DNA from: Staphylococcus taiwanensis
Lineage (GTDB): Bacteria; Bacillota; Bacilli; Staphylococcales; Staphylococcaceae
Length of the DNA stretch: 64,000 bases
NCBI GenBank assembly: GCA_020544305.1
Contig: CP058667.1
Coordinates: 2,108,001 to 2,172,000, forward strand
Direction: 5' to 3'
In this document: piece after piece, positions 8,588-17,078 of the stretch
How positions within the stretch are numbered: the stretch's first letter is position 1
Layout of the letters: each line of letters opens with the position of its first letter
Notes under the pieces: model-generated
The model's input: the letters and a program-made list of their open reading frames with translations, nothing else
Databases searched by the model: none
Told to the model about the DNA's origin: nothing
Program-made: the position numbers and the translations under genes

Positions 8588-9583
8588 TTAATATACTTTC
8601 TCTTTCTCTTTTTCTTTTTCAACTAATCTAAGATCCTGATTTGGTTCTTTAAGATTTGAAGCTTGAACAATATATTTAGGTCGCTGTTTAACTTCATAAT
8701 AAATACGTCCTATATATTCTCCGACAATACCGATAGACATTAATTGTATACCGCCTAGTAGTAAAACTGCTGCTATCGTAGTAAAGTAGCCAGGATTATT
8801 AATTCCATTTACCATAATACCTATTAATAAATAAAGAATATAAACTATACTTAAACTGAAAATTAACATTCCGAGATAAATCATTGCACGTAACGGTTTA
8901 TTATTAAATGAAATCAAACCATCAATGCCATAATTTAATAACTTTGTAAATGTCCATTTAGATTGTCCCGCTTCACGTTCTACATTTTCATAGGTAAAGA
9001 CTTTAGTATTATAGCCAATCCATTCAAATAAACCTTTTGAGAAACGATTATACTCTTTCAATGAAGCCATTGCTTGCACAGCGCGCTGACTTAGCAGTCT
9101 AAAATCTCCAACGTCATCAACAAATTCAATATCTTCTACAAAGCTATTAATGATTTTGTAATATAGTTTTGTCATCGTTTTACGTGCAACATTTTCTCCA
9201 GTACGGTTACGTTTAGCAATGACTTGATCATAGCCACGTTGATAATCTTCTATCATTCGCGGAATAAATTCTGGGGGATGTTGTAAGTCTCCATCAATCA
9301 TCACCACAGCATCACATTTGACACTATGTTGAAAACCAGCAATCATTGCTGATTCTTTCCCGAAATTTCGACTGAAAGAAATATATTTAACGTGCTTATC
9401 GACTGTTGCTAAATATTGAATATGATCAATCGTGTTATCTTTACTACCATCATCAATAAATAAAAGATCATAGTCGTAATTTTTTACTACACTATCTTCC
9501 ATCAAAATTTCAGTCAATTTGTCGTAAGTTTTCGTTACGACTTCACCTTCGTTAAAACAAGGCACAATGACTCTGATTTTCAT
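8588..9583 (-). CDS. csbB: CsbB-type family 2 glycosyltransferase
   Basis: 331 residues. An N-terminal GT2 catalytic domain has DDGSKDNT at 44-51 and a DGDLQHPPE metal-binding segment near 97; two C-terminal membrane helices lie at about 232-256 and 265-292. Such enzymes transfer a sugar to undecaprenyl phosphate on the cytoplasmic face; S. aureus CsbB works with YfhO to put GlcNAc on lipoteichoic acid. AAAGGATG precedes the ATG. I looked for a sigma-B promoter upstream and saw none. The C-terminus is a short KE repeat. Confidence 0.85.
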   Translation of the reverse strand: MKIRVIVPCFNEGEVVTKTYDKLTEILMEDSVVKNYDYDLLFIDDGSKDNTIDHIQYLATVDKHVKYISFSRNFGKESAMIAGFQHSVKCDAVVMIDGDLQHPPEFIPRMIEDYQRGYDQVIAKRNRTGENVARKTMTKLYYKIINSFVEDIEFVDDVGDFRLLSQRAVQAMASLKEYNRFSKGLFEWIGYNTKVFTYENVEREAGQSKWTFTKLLNYGIDGLISFNNKPLRAMIYLGMLIFSLSIVYILYLLIGIMVNGINNPGYFTTIAAVLLLGGIQLMSIGIVGEYIGRIYYEVKQRPKYIVQASNLKEPNQDLRLVEKEKEKEKVY

Positions 9584-9746
9584 TAAATTACATCCTTTTC
9601 TTCATTCTTAATATTATTTTATCAATAAAATTAATAAATATTCTACTAATAACCATGTAATTAACAAAGACTTAATAAAAAATACATAAAAATTATACAT
9701 TAATTCTATATTAATTTACTTTAAATTTTTCCAAATTGAGTTGTTT

Positions 9747-10586
9747 CTATTTTAAATCACCGATACTAACTTCATCTGGGTCTTTGCCTTGTCTTGCATT
9801 ACGATTCAAGCTATCTATTTCTGCGATTTCAGTAAGCTCTAAATTAAAATCAAATATATTGTAATTTTCACGAATGCGTGACGGTGTCTTTGATTTAGGA
9901 ATAATAATACGGTTATGTGCGATGTGCCAACGTAACACAATTTGCGCAGGTGTCTTGTCGTATTGTTCAGCTAAGTTTGTAATGACTGGATCCTCTAGCA
10001 ATCCTCTATTTCTCATTAATGGCATCCAAGCTGTTACAACAATATCATGTTTATCACAATATTCTTGCACTTCTTGTTGATTAAAATAAGGATGTACTTC
10101 GATTTGATTCACTTGAGGCACAATATGTGTTTCAGCCATTAATTTTTCGAGATGATGTTCTTTAAAATTACATACCCCAATTGCTTTCACTTTACCTTCG
10201 TCATATAACTTTTCTAAAGCTTTATAGGATTCGATGTACAAATTATCTTCTTCACATGGCCAATGAATTAAAAATAAATCTAAATAATCCGTACCTAAGT
10301 TTTCGAGAGATTTATTAAAATACTCTAAAGTACTGTCATATCCTTGGAAATCATTCCATAGTTTTGAAGTGATGAATAAATCTTCACGTGCAACGTTACT
10401 ATTTCGTAACGCTTCGCCAAGTTCTTTTTCATTACCATAGAAATAAGCTGTATCAAATGCACGGTACCCAGCTTTTAAAGCTTCTTGTACGGCGATTTCC
10501 ATTTCTTCTTCTGTTACTTTATAAACGCCTAACCCAATTCGAGGCATTGGATAACCATTATTTAAAATTTGTGTATCATTTACCAT
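9747..10586 (-). CDS. Aldo/keto reductase
   Basis: 279 residues from the ATG at 10586, which has AGGAGA eight bases upstream; a longer frame from 10604 lacks a site. The AKR tetrad is complete: D45, Y50, K75, H108. Motifs FDTAYFYGNE and LIHWP are those of the YvgN/2,5-diketo-gluconate reductase branch. It likely reduces aldehydes with NADPH; the substrate is not known. A cytosolic single-gene unit between csbB and mpfA, the same position I recall in S. aureus. Confidence 0.88.
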   Translation of the reverse strand: MVNDTQILNNGYPMPRIGLGVYKVTEEEMEIAVQEALKAGYRAFDTAYFYGNEKELGEALRNSNVAREDLFITSKLWNDFQGYDSTLEYFNKSLENLGTDYLDLFLIHWPCEEDNLYIESYKALEKLYDEGKVKAIGVCNFKEHHLEKLMAETHIVPQVNQIEVHPYFNQQEVQEYCDKHDIVVTAWMPLMRNRGLLEDPVITNLAEQYDKTPAQIVLRWHIAHNRIIIPKSKTPSRIRENYNIFDFNLELTEIAEIDSLNRNARQGKDPDEVSIGDLK

Positions 10587-10668
10587 TATATCTTCTCCTG
10601 ACATTACGATTAATTTGTCACGTTAATATACTTTAGGATAACTCAATTGTAACGTTTGAGACAAATAA

Positions 10669-10774
10669 AGGGAGTGGAATCGAATTCATTTTGAATCCGT
10701 TATCCCACTCCCTAGAAAGATGAATAGCACTAAAAAACTTGATATAAAGGATTTCTTAGATCTATCAACTACTT
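10669..10774 (-). terminator. Terminator of mpfA formed by dispersed repeat copy A
   Basis: AGGGAGTGG (10669-10677) pairs with CCACTCCCT (10705-10713), with further pairing between GAATTC-like arms inside. On the minus strand it is followed by TTTATTTG, so it can terminate mpfA. The sequence is the first half of the intergenic repeat family seen at 12545, 19752 and 37249; the second half is degenerate (to about 10774). Confidence 0.65.
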
Positions 10775-10825
10775 AAAATTTGTACTGACCACATAAAAAT
10801 TTAATATAATCATAGACTTGATTAA

Positions 10826-12214
10826 TTATTCATGTGATTCATCTTTATGTTCTTTTTTATTATCTTTATGGTTTTCTTCTTCATCTTCATCTTCACCAAA
10901 TGTTGGTCTACTATCAATAAATTGATATTTAAGTACAACCCAAATCAATTGATGATTATCCATTTCAGATACAATCCAACGATCATATTGGGTATCGATA
11001 TGATCCTCAACTTGTAAATTAGTGTTGTGGGCTTGTAACCAGCCACCAATTGTATCAATGTCTTCTGAATCTTCAAATTCTATACCGAATTGCTCGTTTA
11101 AATCGTCTAATAACACACGACCATTAATTTGATATGTGTCGTCACCTAATTTGACGATGTCGTTTACTTCATCATCATCAAACTCATCACGAATTTCACC
11201 AACGATTTCTTCAAGTATATCTTCCATAGTTAAAATACCTGCTGTACCACCGTATTCATCAATAATCAAACTGATATGTACGTGTTCGCGTTGCATTCTA
11301 ACTAAGGCATCACTAATACGTGTTGTTTCTGAAATCATTGGCAACTCGTGAATATAGTTATCAATTTTGATTGGTTTACCTGAAGCATATTCTGTTAAGA
11401 ATTCTTTTACGTTAATAAAGCCTTTAATATGGTCTTTATCACCATCTTCAGTAATTGGGTAACGTGTAAATTGATGTTCTTTAATCGTTTCAAGTAATTC
11501 ATCAACGTTGAAAGGCTCGTTTAACGTTACCATTTGTGTACGAGGTACCATGATATCTTTCGCATGTCTTTCATCAAATGAGAAGATATTTTGCATATAA
11601 TTTAATTCTGTTTGGTTAATTTCCCCACCATTATAACTATTGTTAATGATGATTTTAATTTCTTCTTCAGACATCGCATCTGTTTGTGCATCAGGGTCCA
11701 CACCTAATGTTCTAATAATCACACGAGCTGATCCGTTCATTAACCAAATTAACGGTTTCATTACATTACCGAAGTAATATAATGGTCTAGCATATGTTAA
11801 TGCCAACTTCTCAGTGTGTTGAATCGCAATTGATTTAGGTGCTAATTCACCTAATACCACATGTAAATACGTCACAACGATGAAAGAAATGACAAACGAT
11901 ATTGTAGTCGTTAAAGCATCAGGTAGGTGCAATAAATCAAACAACGGATGCATTAGTTTTTCAAATGTCGGTTCACCTAACCAACCTAATCCTAAAGATG
12001 TAACCGTGATACCAAGTTGACAAGCTGATAAATAGTAATCAAGACTAGAAATCATTTTCTTAACTATTTTTGCACTACGGTTTCCTTCTTCTGCTAGTTG
12101 TTCAATACGCGTCGAACGAACTTTTACCAATGCAAATTCTGAACCTACAAAGACTGTAGTTAAAGCGATTAAAAGAAAAAATACAACTAAATTTATTATG
12201 GTCACTGTTTCCAA
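10826..12214 (-). CDS. mpfA: CorC/HlyC-CNNM family protein, MpfA-like
   Basis: 462 residues: a DUF21 (CNNM) membrane domain of four helices (1-170), a CBS pair (about 205-330) and a CorC_HlyC domain (about 345-430), then an acidic tail rich in E, D and K. S. aureus MpfA protects against toxic magnesium, probably as a Mg2+ exporter. The start is TTG: a stop codon lies directly upstream in frame, and GGAGGTGA sits 22 nt away with a CCCTA-GAAA-TAGGG hairpin between. A structured leader precedes it. This is not a true haemolysin despite the old name. Confidence 0.88.
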   Translation of the reverse strand: METVTIINLVVFFLLIALTTVFVGSEFALVKVRSTRIEQLAEEGNRSAKIVKKMISSLDYYLSACQLGITVTSLGLGWLGEPTFEKLMHPLFDLLHLPDALTTTISFVISFIVVTYLHVVLGELAPKSIAIQHTEKLALTYARPLYYFGNVMKPLIWLMNGSARVIIRTLGVDPDAQTDAMSEEEIKIIINNSYNGGEINQTELNYMQNIFSFDERHAKDIMVPRTQMVTLNEPFNVDELLETIKEHQFTRYPITEDGDKDHIKGFINVKEFLTEYASGKPIKIDNYIHELPMISETTRISDALVRMQREHVHISLIIDEYGGTAGILTMEDILEEIVGEIRDEFDDDEVNDIVKLGDDTYQINGRVLLDDLNEQFGIEFEDSEDIDTIGGWLQAHNTNLQVEDHIDTQYDRWIVSEMDNHQLIWVVLKYQFIDSRPTFGEDEDEEENHKDNKKEHKDESHE

Positions 12215-12242
12215 TTAATTCCCTATTTCTAGGGATTCACCT
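12215..12242 (-). promoter_or_regulatory. Ribosome site, hairpin and TTG start of mpfA
   Basis: In the mRNA, GGAGGUGA (12235-12242) is followed by AU and a hairpin CCCUA-GAAA-UAGGG, then AAUUAA and the UUG start at 12214. Linear spacing is 22 nt; with the hairpin folded it shrinks to about 8, the normal distance. A four-codon frame, GUG AAU CCC UAG, also begins inside the ribosome site. Translation of mpfA probably depends on the hairpin. Confidence 0.6.
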
Positions 12243-12253
12243 CCAAATATTAT

Positions 12254-12336
12254 GTGTCCCAAATGAGTAACACGAAATGATTTCGTAATGCATATTAACA
12301 GTATGCGTACATGTTAAGACCTTCCCATTGCGACAC
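12254..12336 (-). ncRNA. Structured leader RNA of mpfA (three-way junction, unknown class)
   Basis: On the minus strand, P1a pairs GUGUC (12336-12332) with GACAC (12258-12254), and P1b pairs AAUGGG (12329-12324) with CUCAUU (12267-12262). They enclose P2 (UUAACA 12317-12312 with UGUUAA 12300-12295, plus GUA/UAC above) and P3 (ACGAAA 12286-12281 with UUUCGU 12277-12272). It ends 12 nt before the mpfA Shine-Dalgarno. It does not match the M-box, yybP-ykoY, ydaO or preQ1 consensus as I know them. Sensing of Mg2+ or another ion is inference from the target gene. Confidence 0.5.
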
Positions 12337-12544
12337 CCCCGAAAAAATGTATTACTTTTATTTTATCATATTTAATTTATAAATAGTCGAATGTAACCCT
12401 TTTAACTAAAAAGTTACAACTTATCATTTAATACTAAGATAGTTTGATAGTCAAGTCACATCATCAAAGTATATTAAACTATATACTTCATCTTTCTACC
12501 CGTTTTTCTCATATATTAATAGTAGATTTAAATATTAAATAAAA
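12337..12544. other. AT-rich spacer upstream of the mpfA leader
   Basis: No gene. The mpfA promoter must lie here on the minus strand; TTCGAC with a 17-bp spacer and TGATAA (around 12369-12397) is a weak candidate. The rest, up to the fruA terminator, shows nothing I can support. Confidence 0.3.
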
Positions 12545-12693
12545 AAGGAGTCGAACAGAATTCATTTTGAATTCAATGTCCAACTCCCATATAGGTGACT
12601 AACGTTGAGAAAAACTCAATATAAGCACCTTCTCAAGTCAGTCAGCTACTGTGAATTTGCTAAGTAGCCTCATATTATTATTTTTTATCTCAC
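12545..12693 (-). terminator. fruRKA terminator formed by dispersed repeat copy B
   Basis: On the minus strand the hairpin GGAGT...ACTCC (arms 12583-12587 and 12547-12551, with GAATTC/GAATTC inner arms) is followed by a run of six T: a good intrinsic terminator after fruA. The whole stretch 12545-12693 is a copy of the repeat family: hairpin, then a second hairpin region ending in a CAGTCAGCTACTGTGAAT stretch, then TATCTCAC. Confidence 0.75.
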
Positions 12694-12709
12694 GCTATTA
12701 AACAAGAAG

Positions 12710-14683
12710 TTATTCATCCATAGCTTGAGAAGCTTCAATTTCATTTTTGGTTACTTTCGGTTTTAATAAACCGTACATCACTGCAGAGATTAATGTACCG
12801 ACAATTAATGCAATTAATGTTTGTAAGATATGACTAAAGTCAGTCGCTGCAATTACAATGATACCACCATGAGGCGCATTAATTCTTGAACCTAATGCTA
12901 ATGCAATGGCACCACCAACACCTGAACCTACCATCATTGATGGAATCACACGAAGTGGATCGGCTGCCGCGAATGGAATAGCACCTTCAGTGATGAATGA
13001 TAATCCCATTACATAGTTTGGTACGATTGAGCCACGTTGTTCTTTAGTGAATTTACGTTTAAATATTAACATTGCTGTCGCAATTGCTAATGGCGGAATC
13101 ATACCACCGACCATTGCTGCAGTTATTGGTGCCGCGTTACCTTCTGTTAAGGCTGCAGTAGCGAATACATAAGCTGCTTTGTTAAATGGACCACCCATAT
13201 CGATAGCCATCATTGCACCGATAACTAAACCAAGTAATACAATGTTTGAACCTGATAAACTATTTAATCCATTTAATAATAAGTTATTTAACCATGCTGC
13301 TGGCGGATTAAATGCGTAAATCATTAATAAACCAGTGATTGTGACACTTAATAATGGATAGATTAAAGTTGGTTTTAAACCTTCAACTGCTTGTGGTAAC
13401 CCACGCGTAATGTATTTAATACCTTGTGTTAAATAACCTGCTAAGAAACCGGCAATAATACCACCGATAAATCCTGAACCACCAGAAATGGCTAACATAC
13501 CGCCTACTAAACCAGCTGCGAAACCTGGTTTATCTGCAATACTACGAGCAATGAAACCTGATAAGATTGGAATAATTAAAGCAAAGGCACTCTTATTACC
13601 AATATTCCATAATTGTTCTGCAAAGGCATTGTGCTCAGAACTCTTAGGATCAAATGAGTTAGCACCGAATAAGAATACGATAGCCATTAAGATACCACCA
13701 GCAATTACAAGTGGTAACATATTAGATACACCATTCATTAAGTGTTTGTAGAATGCTTTACCAAAGCTTTGTTTTTCATTACTTTCACTATCTTTAGATT
13801 TAGTATTTCCACCACGTGCTACAAATGGTTTACGACTTGTATCAAGTGCTGTATTAATAAGTTCTTCTGGTCGTTTGATACCATCAGCAACTGGCACTTC
13901 AACGACGTTTTTACCATCGAAACGATCTGTTTCAACATGGACATCAGCAGCTACAATAATACCTGTTGCACGTTCAATATCTTGTTGTGTTAAATGATTT
14001 TTAATACCACCTGAACCATTCGTTTCAACTTTCATTTTAATGCCCATTTTGTCAGCTTGTTTTTTCAAAGCATCGCGAGCCATATAAGTATGTGCAATAC
14101 CTGTAGGACATGCTGTTACTGCTAATACATAAGGTTCATTAGCGTCTGTTGTGCTTGTAGAACCACTTGTTGCACCAGCGGCAGCTGCTTCTTGTTCTTG
14201 TGCTTCTTTTTCTTCTTCTTTAGTTGCTTCATCATCTGCATTATCAATAATTTGAAGTACTTCTTCAGGAGAGTTTGCATGTAATAAGCTTTCTCTCACT
14301 TTATCATCCATTAAGATACCAGATAATTTAGCTAGCGCATCTAAGTGTGTTTGTGCGCCACCTTCTGGAGCAGCAATCATAAAGAATAAATGTGCAGGCT
14401 GACCATCTAAACTTTGGTAATCAACACCTTCTTTAGATTTACCGAAGGCAATGGCTGGAGATTTTACTGCTGCTACTTTTGCGTGTGGAATTGCAATTCC
14501 TTCTCCAATACCTGTTGTACTTTGTGATTCACGATTATGAATCGCTTCTTTAAATTGTGCTATGTCACTTAATTTACCCGCTTTGTCTAATTGATTCACT
14601 AATTCATCAATTACACCATTTTTGTCAGAAGCTGATAAATCCATAGCAATTGTATCTTTTGTTAGTAATTCTGTGATTCTCAT
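12710..14683 (-). CDS. fruA: Fructose-specific PTS enzyme IIABC
   Basis: 657 residues in the order IIA-IIB-IIC. IIA carries phosphoacceptor H67 (GIAIPHAKV); an acidic and Ala/Ser/Thr-rich linker spans 150-182; IIB has C192 in VTACPTGIAHTY; IIC (about 310-650) has many membrane helices. It imports fructose and phosphorylates it to fructose 1-phosphate. It starts five bases after fruK, closing the fruR-fruK-fruA operon. In S. aureus nagA follows next, as I recall; here mpfA does. Confidence 0.95.
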   Translation of the reverse strand: MRITELLTKDTIAMDLSASDKNGVIDELVNQLDKAGKLSDIAQFKEAIHNRESQSTTGIGEGIAIPHAKVAAVKSPAIAFGKSKEGVDYQSLDGQPAHLFFMIAAPEGGAQTHLDALAKLSGILMDDKVRESLLHANSPEEVLQIIDNADDEATKEEEKEAQEQEAAAAGATSGSTSTTDANEPYVLAVTACPTGIAHTYMARDALKKQADKMGIKMKVETNGSGGIKNHLTQQDIERATGIIVAADVHVETDRFDGKNVVEVPVADGIKRPEELINTALDTSRKPFVARGGNTKSKDSESNEKQSFGKAFYKHLMNGVSNMLPLVIAGGILMAIVFLFGANSFDPKSSEHNAFAEQLWNIGNKSAFALIIPILSGFIARSIADKPGFAAGLVGGMLAISGGSGFIGGIIAGFLAGYLTQGIKYITRGLPQAVEGLKPTLIYPLLSVTITGLLMIYAFNPPAAWLNNLLLNGLNSLSGSNIVLLGLVIGAMMAIDMGGPFNKAAYVFATAALTEGNAAPITAAMVGGMIPPLAIATAMLIFKRKFTKEQRGSIVPNYVMGLSFITEGAIPFAAADPLRVIPSMMVGSGVGGAIALALGSRINAPHGGIIVIAATDFSHILQTLIALIVGTLISAVMYGLLKPKVTKNEIEASQAMDE

Positions 14684-14688
14684 TTATT

Positions 14689-15609
14689 TCACTCCCCATC
14701 AAGTACTGTAATAGTAACTTGCGATTTGATTTTTTCTATATCTTCAAGCGTTGCTAAATCTTCAGTAAAGGCCGTTGCTGTCCCAGAAGCAACAGCTTGT
14801 TGGAATGCATCTTCAAGTGATAAGCCAGATTCAAGACCTGCTACCATACCGGCAACAGTACTGTCTCCTGAACCGACCGTATTAACGACTTGCCCTTTAG
14901 GGTTTTGAGCTTTAATACTACGTTCGCTATCAATGTATATCGCACCGTCGCCACCTAAAGAGATGATGACGGACTGCGCACCATCTTTTAAAATTTCACG
15001 ACCATATTTAACTACATCTTGATCGCTTTGAACCGTCATATTAAACATTTCTTCTAACTCATCTTTATTAGGTTTGATAAATAATGGTTGGTACTCTAAT
15101 ACGGTATTAACTAAATCTTTTTCTGCATCGACAACTAATTTAGCACCTGTTTGTTGCGTGATTTGTGCAATTTGTGCATATGCATCACTCGGAATGCTTT
15201 TAGGAACGCTACCTGCAACAATCACTGTATCGCTATTTGTTGTCTCTCTAAGTTGATTTAATAATGCTTGGAACTGTGCTGCTGTCACGCTTGGTCCTGG
15301 CGCATTAATTTCCGTTTCCTCACCTGATTTAAGTTTGACGTTAATTCTAGTATCTTCATCTACTTTGATGAAATTTGTTTTTATGTCGCTTTGTTCTAAA
15401 GCATTAGCTATAAAATCACCTGGGAATCCACCCGCAAACCCTAGCGCAGTCGATTGTACACCTAATGTTTTTAAGACACGTGATACATTGATGCCTTTAC
15501 CACCTGCAAATTTATATGTTGATGTAGCTCTATTTAACCCTTTTAATTCAAATCCATCAGTAAACATGATGTAATCGATTGATGGATTGAAAGTCACTGT
15601 ATAAATCAT
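14689..15609 (-). CDS. fruK: 1-phosphofructokinase
   Basis: 306 residues of the PfkB family. The N-terminal signature is AGGKGINVSRVLKTLG (35-50), and the C-terminal signature TVGSGDSTVAGM near 243-254 has the catalytic aspartate. It phosphorylates fructose 1-phosphate to fructose 1,6-bisphosphate. It is called fruB in S. aureus. It starts two bases after fruR, with GAGGTTAG upstream inside fruR. The related tagatose 6-phosphate kinase is excluded by the operon context. Confidence 0.93.
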   Translation of the reverse strand: MIYTVTFNPSIDYIMFTDGFELKGLNRATSTYKFAGGKGINVSRVLKTLGVQSTALGFAGGFPGDFIANALEQSDIKTNFIKVDEDTRINVKLKSGEETEINAPGPSVTAAQFQALLNQLRETTNSDTVIVAGSVPKSIPSDAYAQIAQITQQTGAKLVVDAEKDLVNTVLEYQPLFIKPNKDELEEMFNMTVQSDQDVVKYGREILKDGAQSVIISLGGDGAIYIDSERSIKAQNPKGQVVNTVGSGDSTVAGMVAGLESGLSLEDAFQQAVASGTATAFTEDLATLEDIEKIKSQVTITVLDGE

Positions 15610-15611
15610 GA

Positions 15612-16367
15612 CTAACCTCCTAGAAATTGATATTTCTCTTTATATTGATTAAAACGTTTATGCGCCATTACTTTCTCGGTCACAATCATTTCTACTTGAT
15701 GACCATTGATCGGTACATGTGCGAAGTAAACTTCATTTAATTTTGAATGATCAAGTAACACATACGATTGATTAGCCTGTTGCATTGCTTTTTCTTTGAT
15801 TAAAGCTTCCTTTTCATCTGGAGTGGTTAATCCATATTTTAAATCTAGACCGTTCATTCCTAAAAAGGCCTTATCAAAACAATAGCGGCTTAATGTTTCA
15901 AGTGCACTTGCTCCGACAGTAGCGAATGTTGTTTCCTTTACTTGTCCACCAATCATCAATGTCTTAATGCCTTGGTTTAGTAATTTCTCAACATGCGTTA
16001 GTCCATTAGTTACAACAACGATATTTTGTGCTTTTATGTATGGAATCATTTCAAATGTTGATGATCCAGCATCCATAAAAATACAATCATTATCTTGAAT
16101 TAATCTTGCTGCTATTTGACCGATTTTCCTTTTTTCTTTCAAATTTTGAGATAATTTATCAGATAAAATAGGTTCATTATTTCTGTTACTGTTTAAAGTT
16201 GCCCCTCCGTGAACACGTTGAAGTCGACCTAGTTGTTGCAATTTTGATAAATCTCTTCTAATTGTTGAAGCGCTACAACCTGTTCGCTCTATTAATTCTT
16301 GGAGTGTTAAAAAATCTTTGCTTTTTAATTCCTGAAGTATCAAATCATGCCTTTTTTCAGAAATCAT
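15612..16367 (-). CDS. fruR: DeoR-family repressor of the fructose operon
   Basis: 251 residues: an N-terminal DeoR helix-turn-helix (about 3-57, with SASTIRRDLSKLQQLGRL) and a sugar-phosphate-binding DeoRC domain. The ATG at 16367 follows GGGGTGG; a GTG at 16376 in frame overlaps that site and is less likely. It probably represses its own operon and is released by fructose 1-phosphate. The promoter carries a cre-like site and a series of TCAAAAACA repeats likely to be its operator. Confidence 0.92.
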   Translation of the reverse strand: MISEKRHDLILQELKSKDFLTLQELIERTGCSASTIRRDLSKLQQLGRLQRVHGGATLNSNRNNEPILSDKLSQNLKEKRKIGQIAARLIQDNDCIFMDAGSSTFEMIPYIKAQNIVVVTNGLTHVEKLLNQGIKTLMIGGQVKETTFATVGASALETLSRYCFDKAFLGMNGLDLKYGLTTPDEKEALIKEKAMQQANQSYVLLDHSKLNEVYFAHVPINGHQVEMIVTEKVMAHKRFNQYKEKYQFLGG

Positions 16368-16391
16368 TTTGACCACCCCACTTCAATTCAC

Positions 16392-16420
16392 ATTATAATG
16401 TGTACGCTTACATTTTTCAA
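16392..16420 (-). promoter_or_regulatory. fruRKA promoter with cre in the spacer
   Basis: On the minus strand, TTGAAA (16415-16420), 17-bp spacer and TATAAT (16392-16397). The spacer holds TGTAAGCGTACACA (16399-16412), which differs from the CcpA cre consensus TGWAANCGNTNWCA at one position. CcpA bound here would block RNA polymerase, giving catabolite repression. Confidence 0.75.
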
Positions 16421-16450
16421 TCACAAATTGTCAAAAACAATCAAAAACAT
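16421..16450 (-). promoter_or_regulatory. Putative FruR operator: 10-bp spaced direct repeats
   Basis: Just upstream of the -35, TCACAAATTG, TCAAAAACAA and TCAAAAACAT follow in register at 10-bp steps, one helical turn apart. Direct repeats of this kind are typical of DeoR-family operators. Confidence 0.5.
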
Positions 16451-16469
16451 TCATTTCATCTAAAAATTA

Positions 16470-16510
16470 ACAGATATTACACGCACTGTCACGATTAATG
16501 TAATATCTGT
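16470..16510 (-). terminator. Terminator after ybaK
   Basis: A 12-bp perfect inverted repeat, ACAGATATTACA (16470-16481) with TGTAATATCTGT (16499-16510), loop of 17, followed on the minus strand by TTAATTTTTA. It separates ybaK from the fruR promoter. Confidence 0.6.
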
Positions 16511-16520
16511 CAATAAATTG

Positions 16521-17000
16521 TTATTTTTGAATAATATCTGCTGTTTGACCTTTTGTAATTGTAAGCAAATCATCTAATTGCAAGACAATTTGCATACCAC
16601 GTTGCCCGCCACTAACGATAATCTTATCTCTTGATAAAGCAGTTTGGTCAATCGTAGTTGTAAACAAGTGTTTCATTCCAACTGGTGAACATCCACCACG
16701 AACGTAACCAGTAACTTGTTTCAAATAATCTAAAGGCATAAGTTGAAGTTTCTTTTCATGAACTACATGTGCAGCAGCTTTCATATCAAGCGACGCACTT
16801 ACTGGAATGACAAAAACAAAGTGCTCATGATTACTATTCTCTAACACTAATGTCTTGTATACATCGTTTACATTGGCGCCGACCATTTTAGCAACTGTTT
16901 CACCATCCATATGTTCATCGCCAACTTCATAAGTATTCACTTCATATTTGATTTTAGCTCTATCTAACATACGCATTGCGTTAGTTTTTTTATGTTTCAT
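16521..17000 (-). CDS. ybaK: YbaK/EbsC-type aminoacyl-tRNA deacylase
   Basis: 159 residues of the YbaK family, with the VYKTLV segment near 48-53 and GYVRGGCSPVGMKH near 97-110. Such enzymes hydrolyse mischarged Cys-tRNA(Pro) in trans and so protect translation. Cytosolic. It is a single gene with its own terminator. GAGGTGA precedes the ATG. Substrate choice among YbaK, ProX and related deacylases cannot be fixed from sequence alone, but the GCSPVGMKH motif favours YbaK. Confidence 0.85.
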   Translation of the reverse strand: MKHKKTNAMRMLDRAKIKYEVNTYEVGDEHMDGETVAKMVGANVNDVYKTLVLENSNHEHFVFVIPVSASLDMKAAAHVVHEKKLQLMPLDYLKQVTGYVRGGCSPVGMKHLFTTTIDQTALSRDKIIVSGGQRGMQIVLQLDDLLTITKGQTADIIQK

Positions 17001-17078
17001 TGTCGTTCACCTCATTCAATAACTTAAATCATTTATCACTAAAAAAAGCGCTCTTCTCTATTATAAGAAAAGGCGCAA

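Noticed and set aside
9584-9746. Sigma-B promoter of csbB
   Set aside because: csbB is sigma-B dependent in S. aureus, but no GTTT/GGGTA pair is present on the minus strand here.
12254-12345. M-box or yybP-ykoY riboswitch before mpfA
   Set aside because: The conserved segments of these classes as I know them are not present, though the target gene would suit. Kept as an unknown class.
13488-13993. Plus-strand frames inside fruA (and similar ones in fruK, norA, the SLC13 gene, pit, graS and others)
   Set aside because: They are antisense shadows of well-supported genes with low-complexity or unnatural composition and no ribosome sites.
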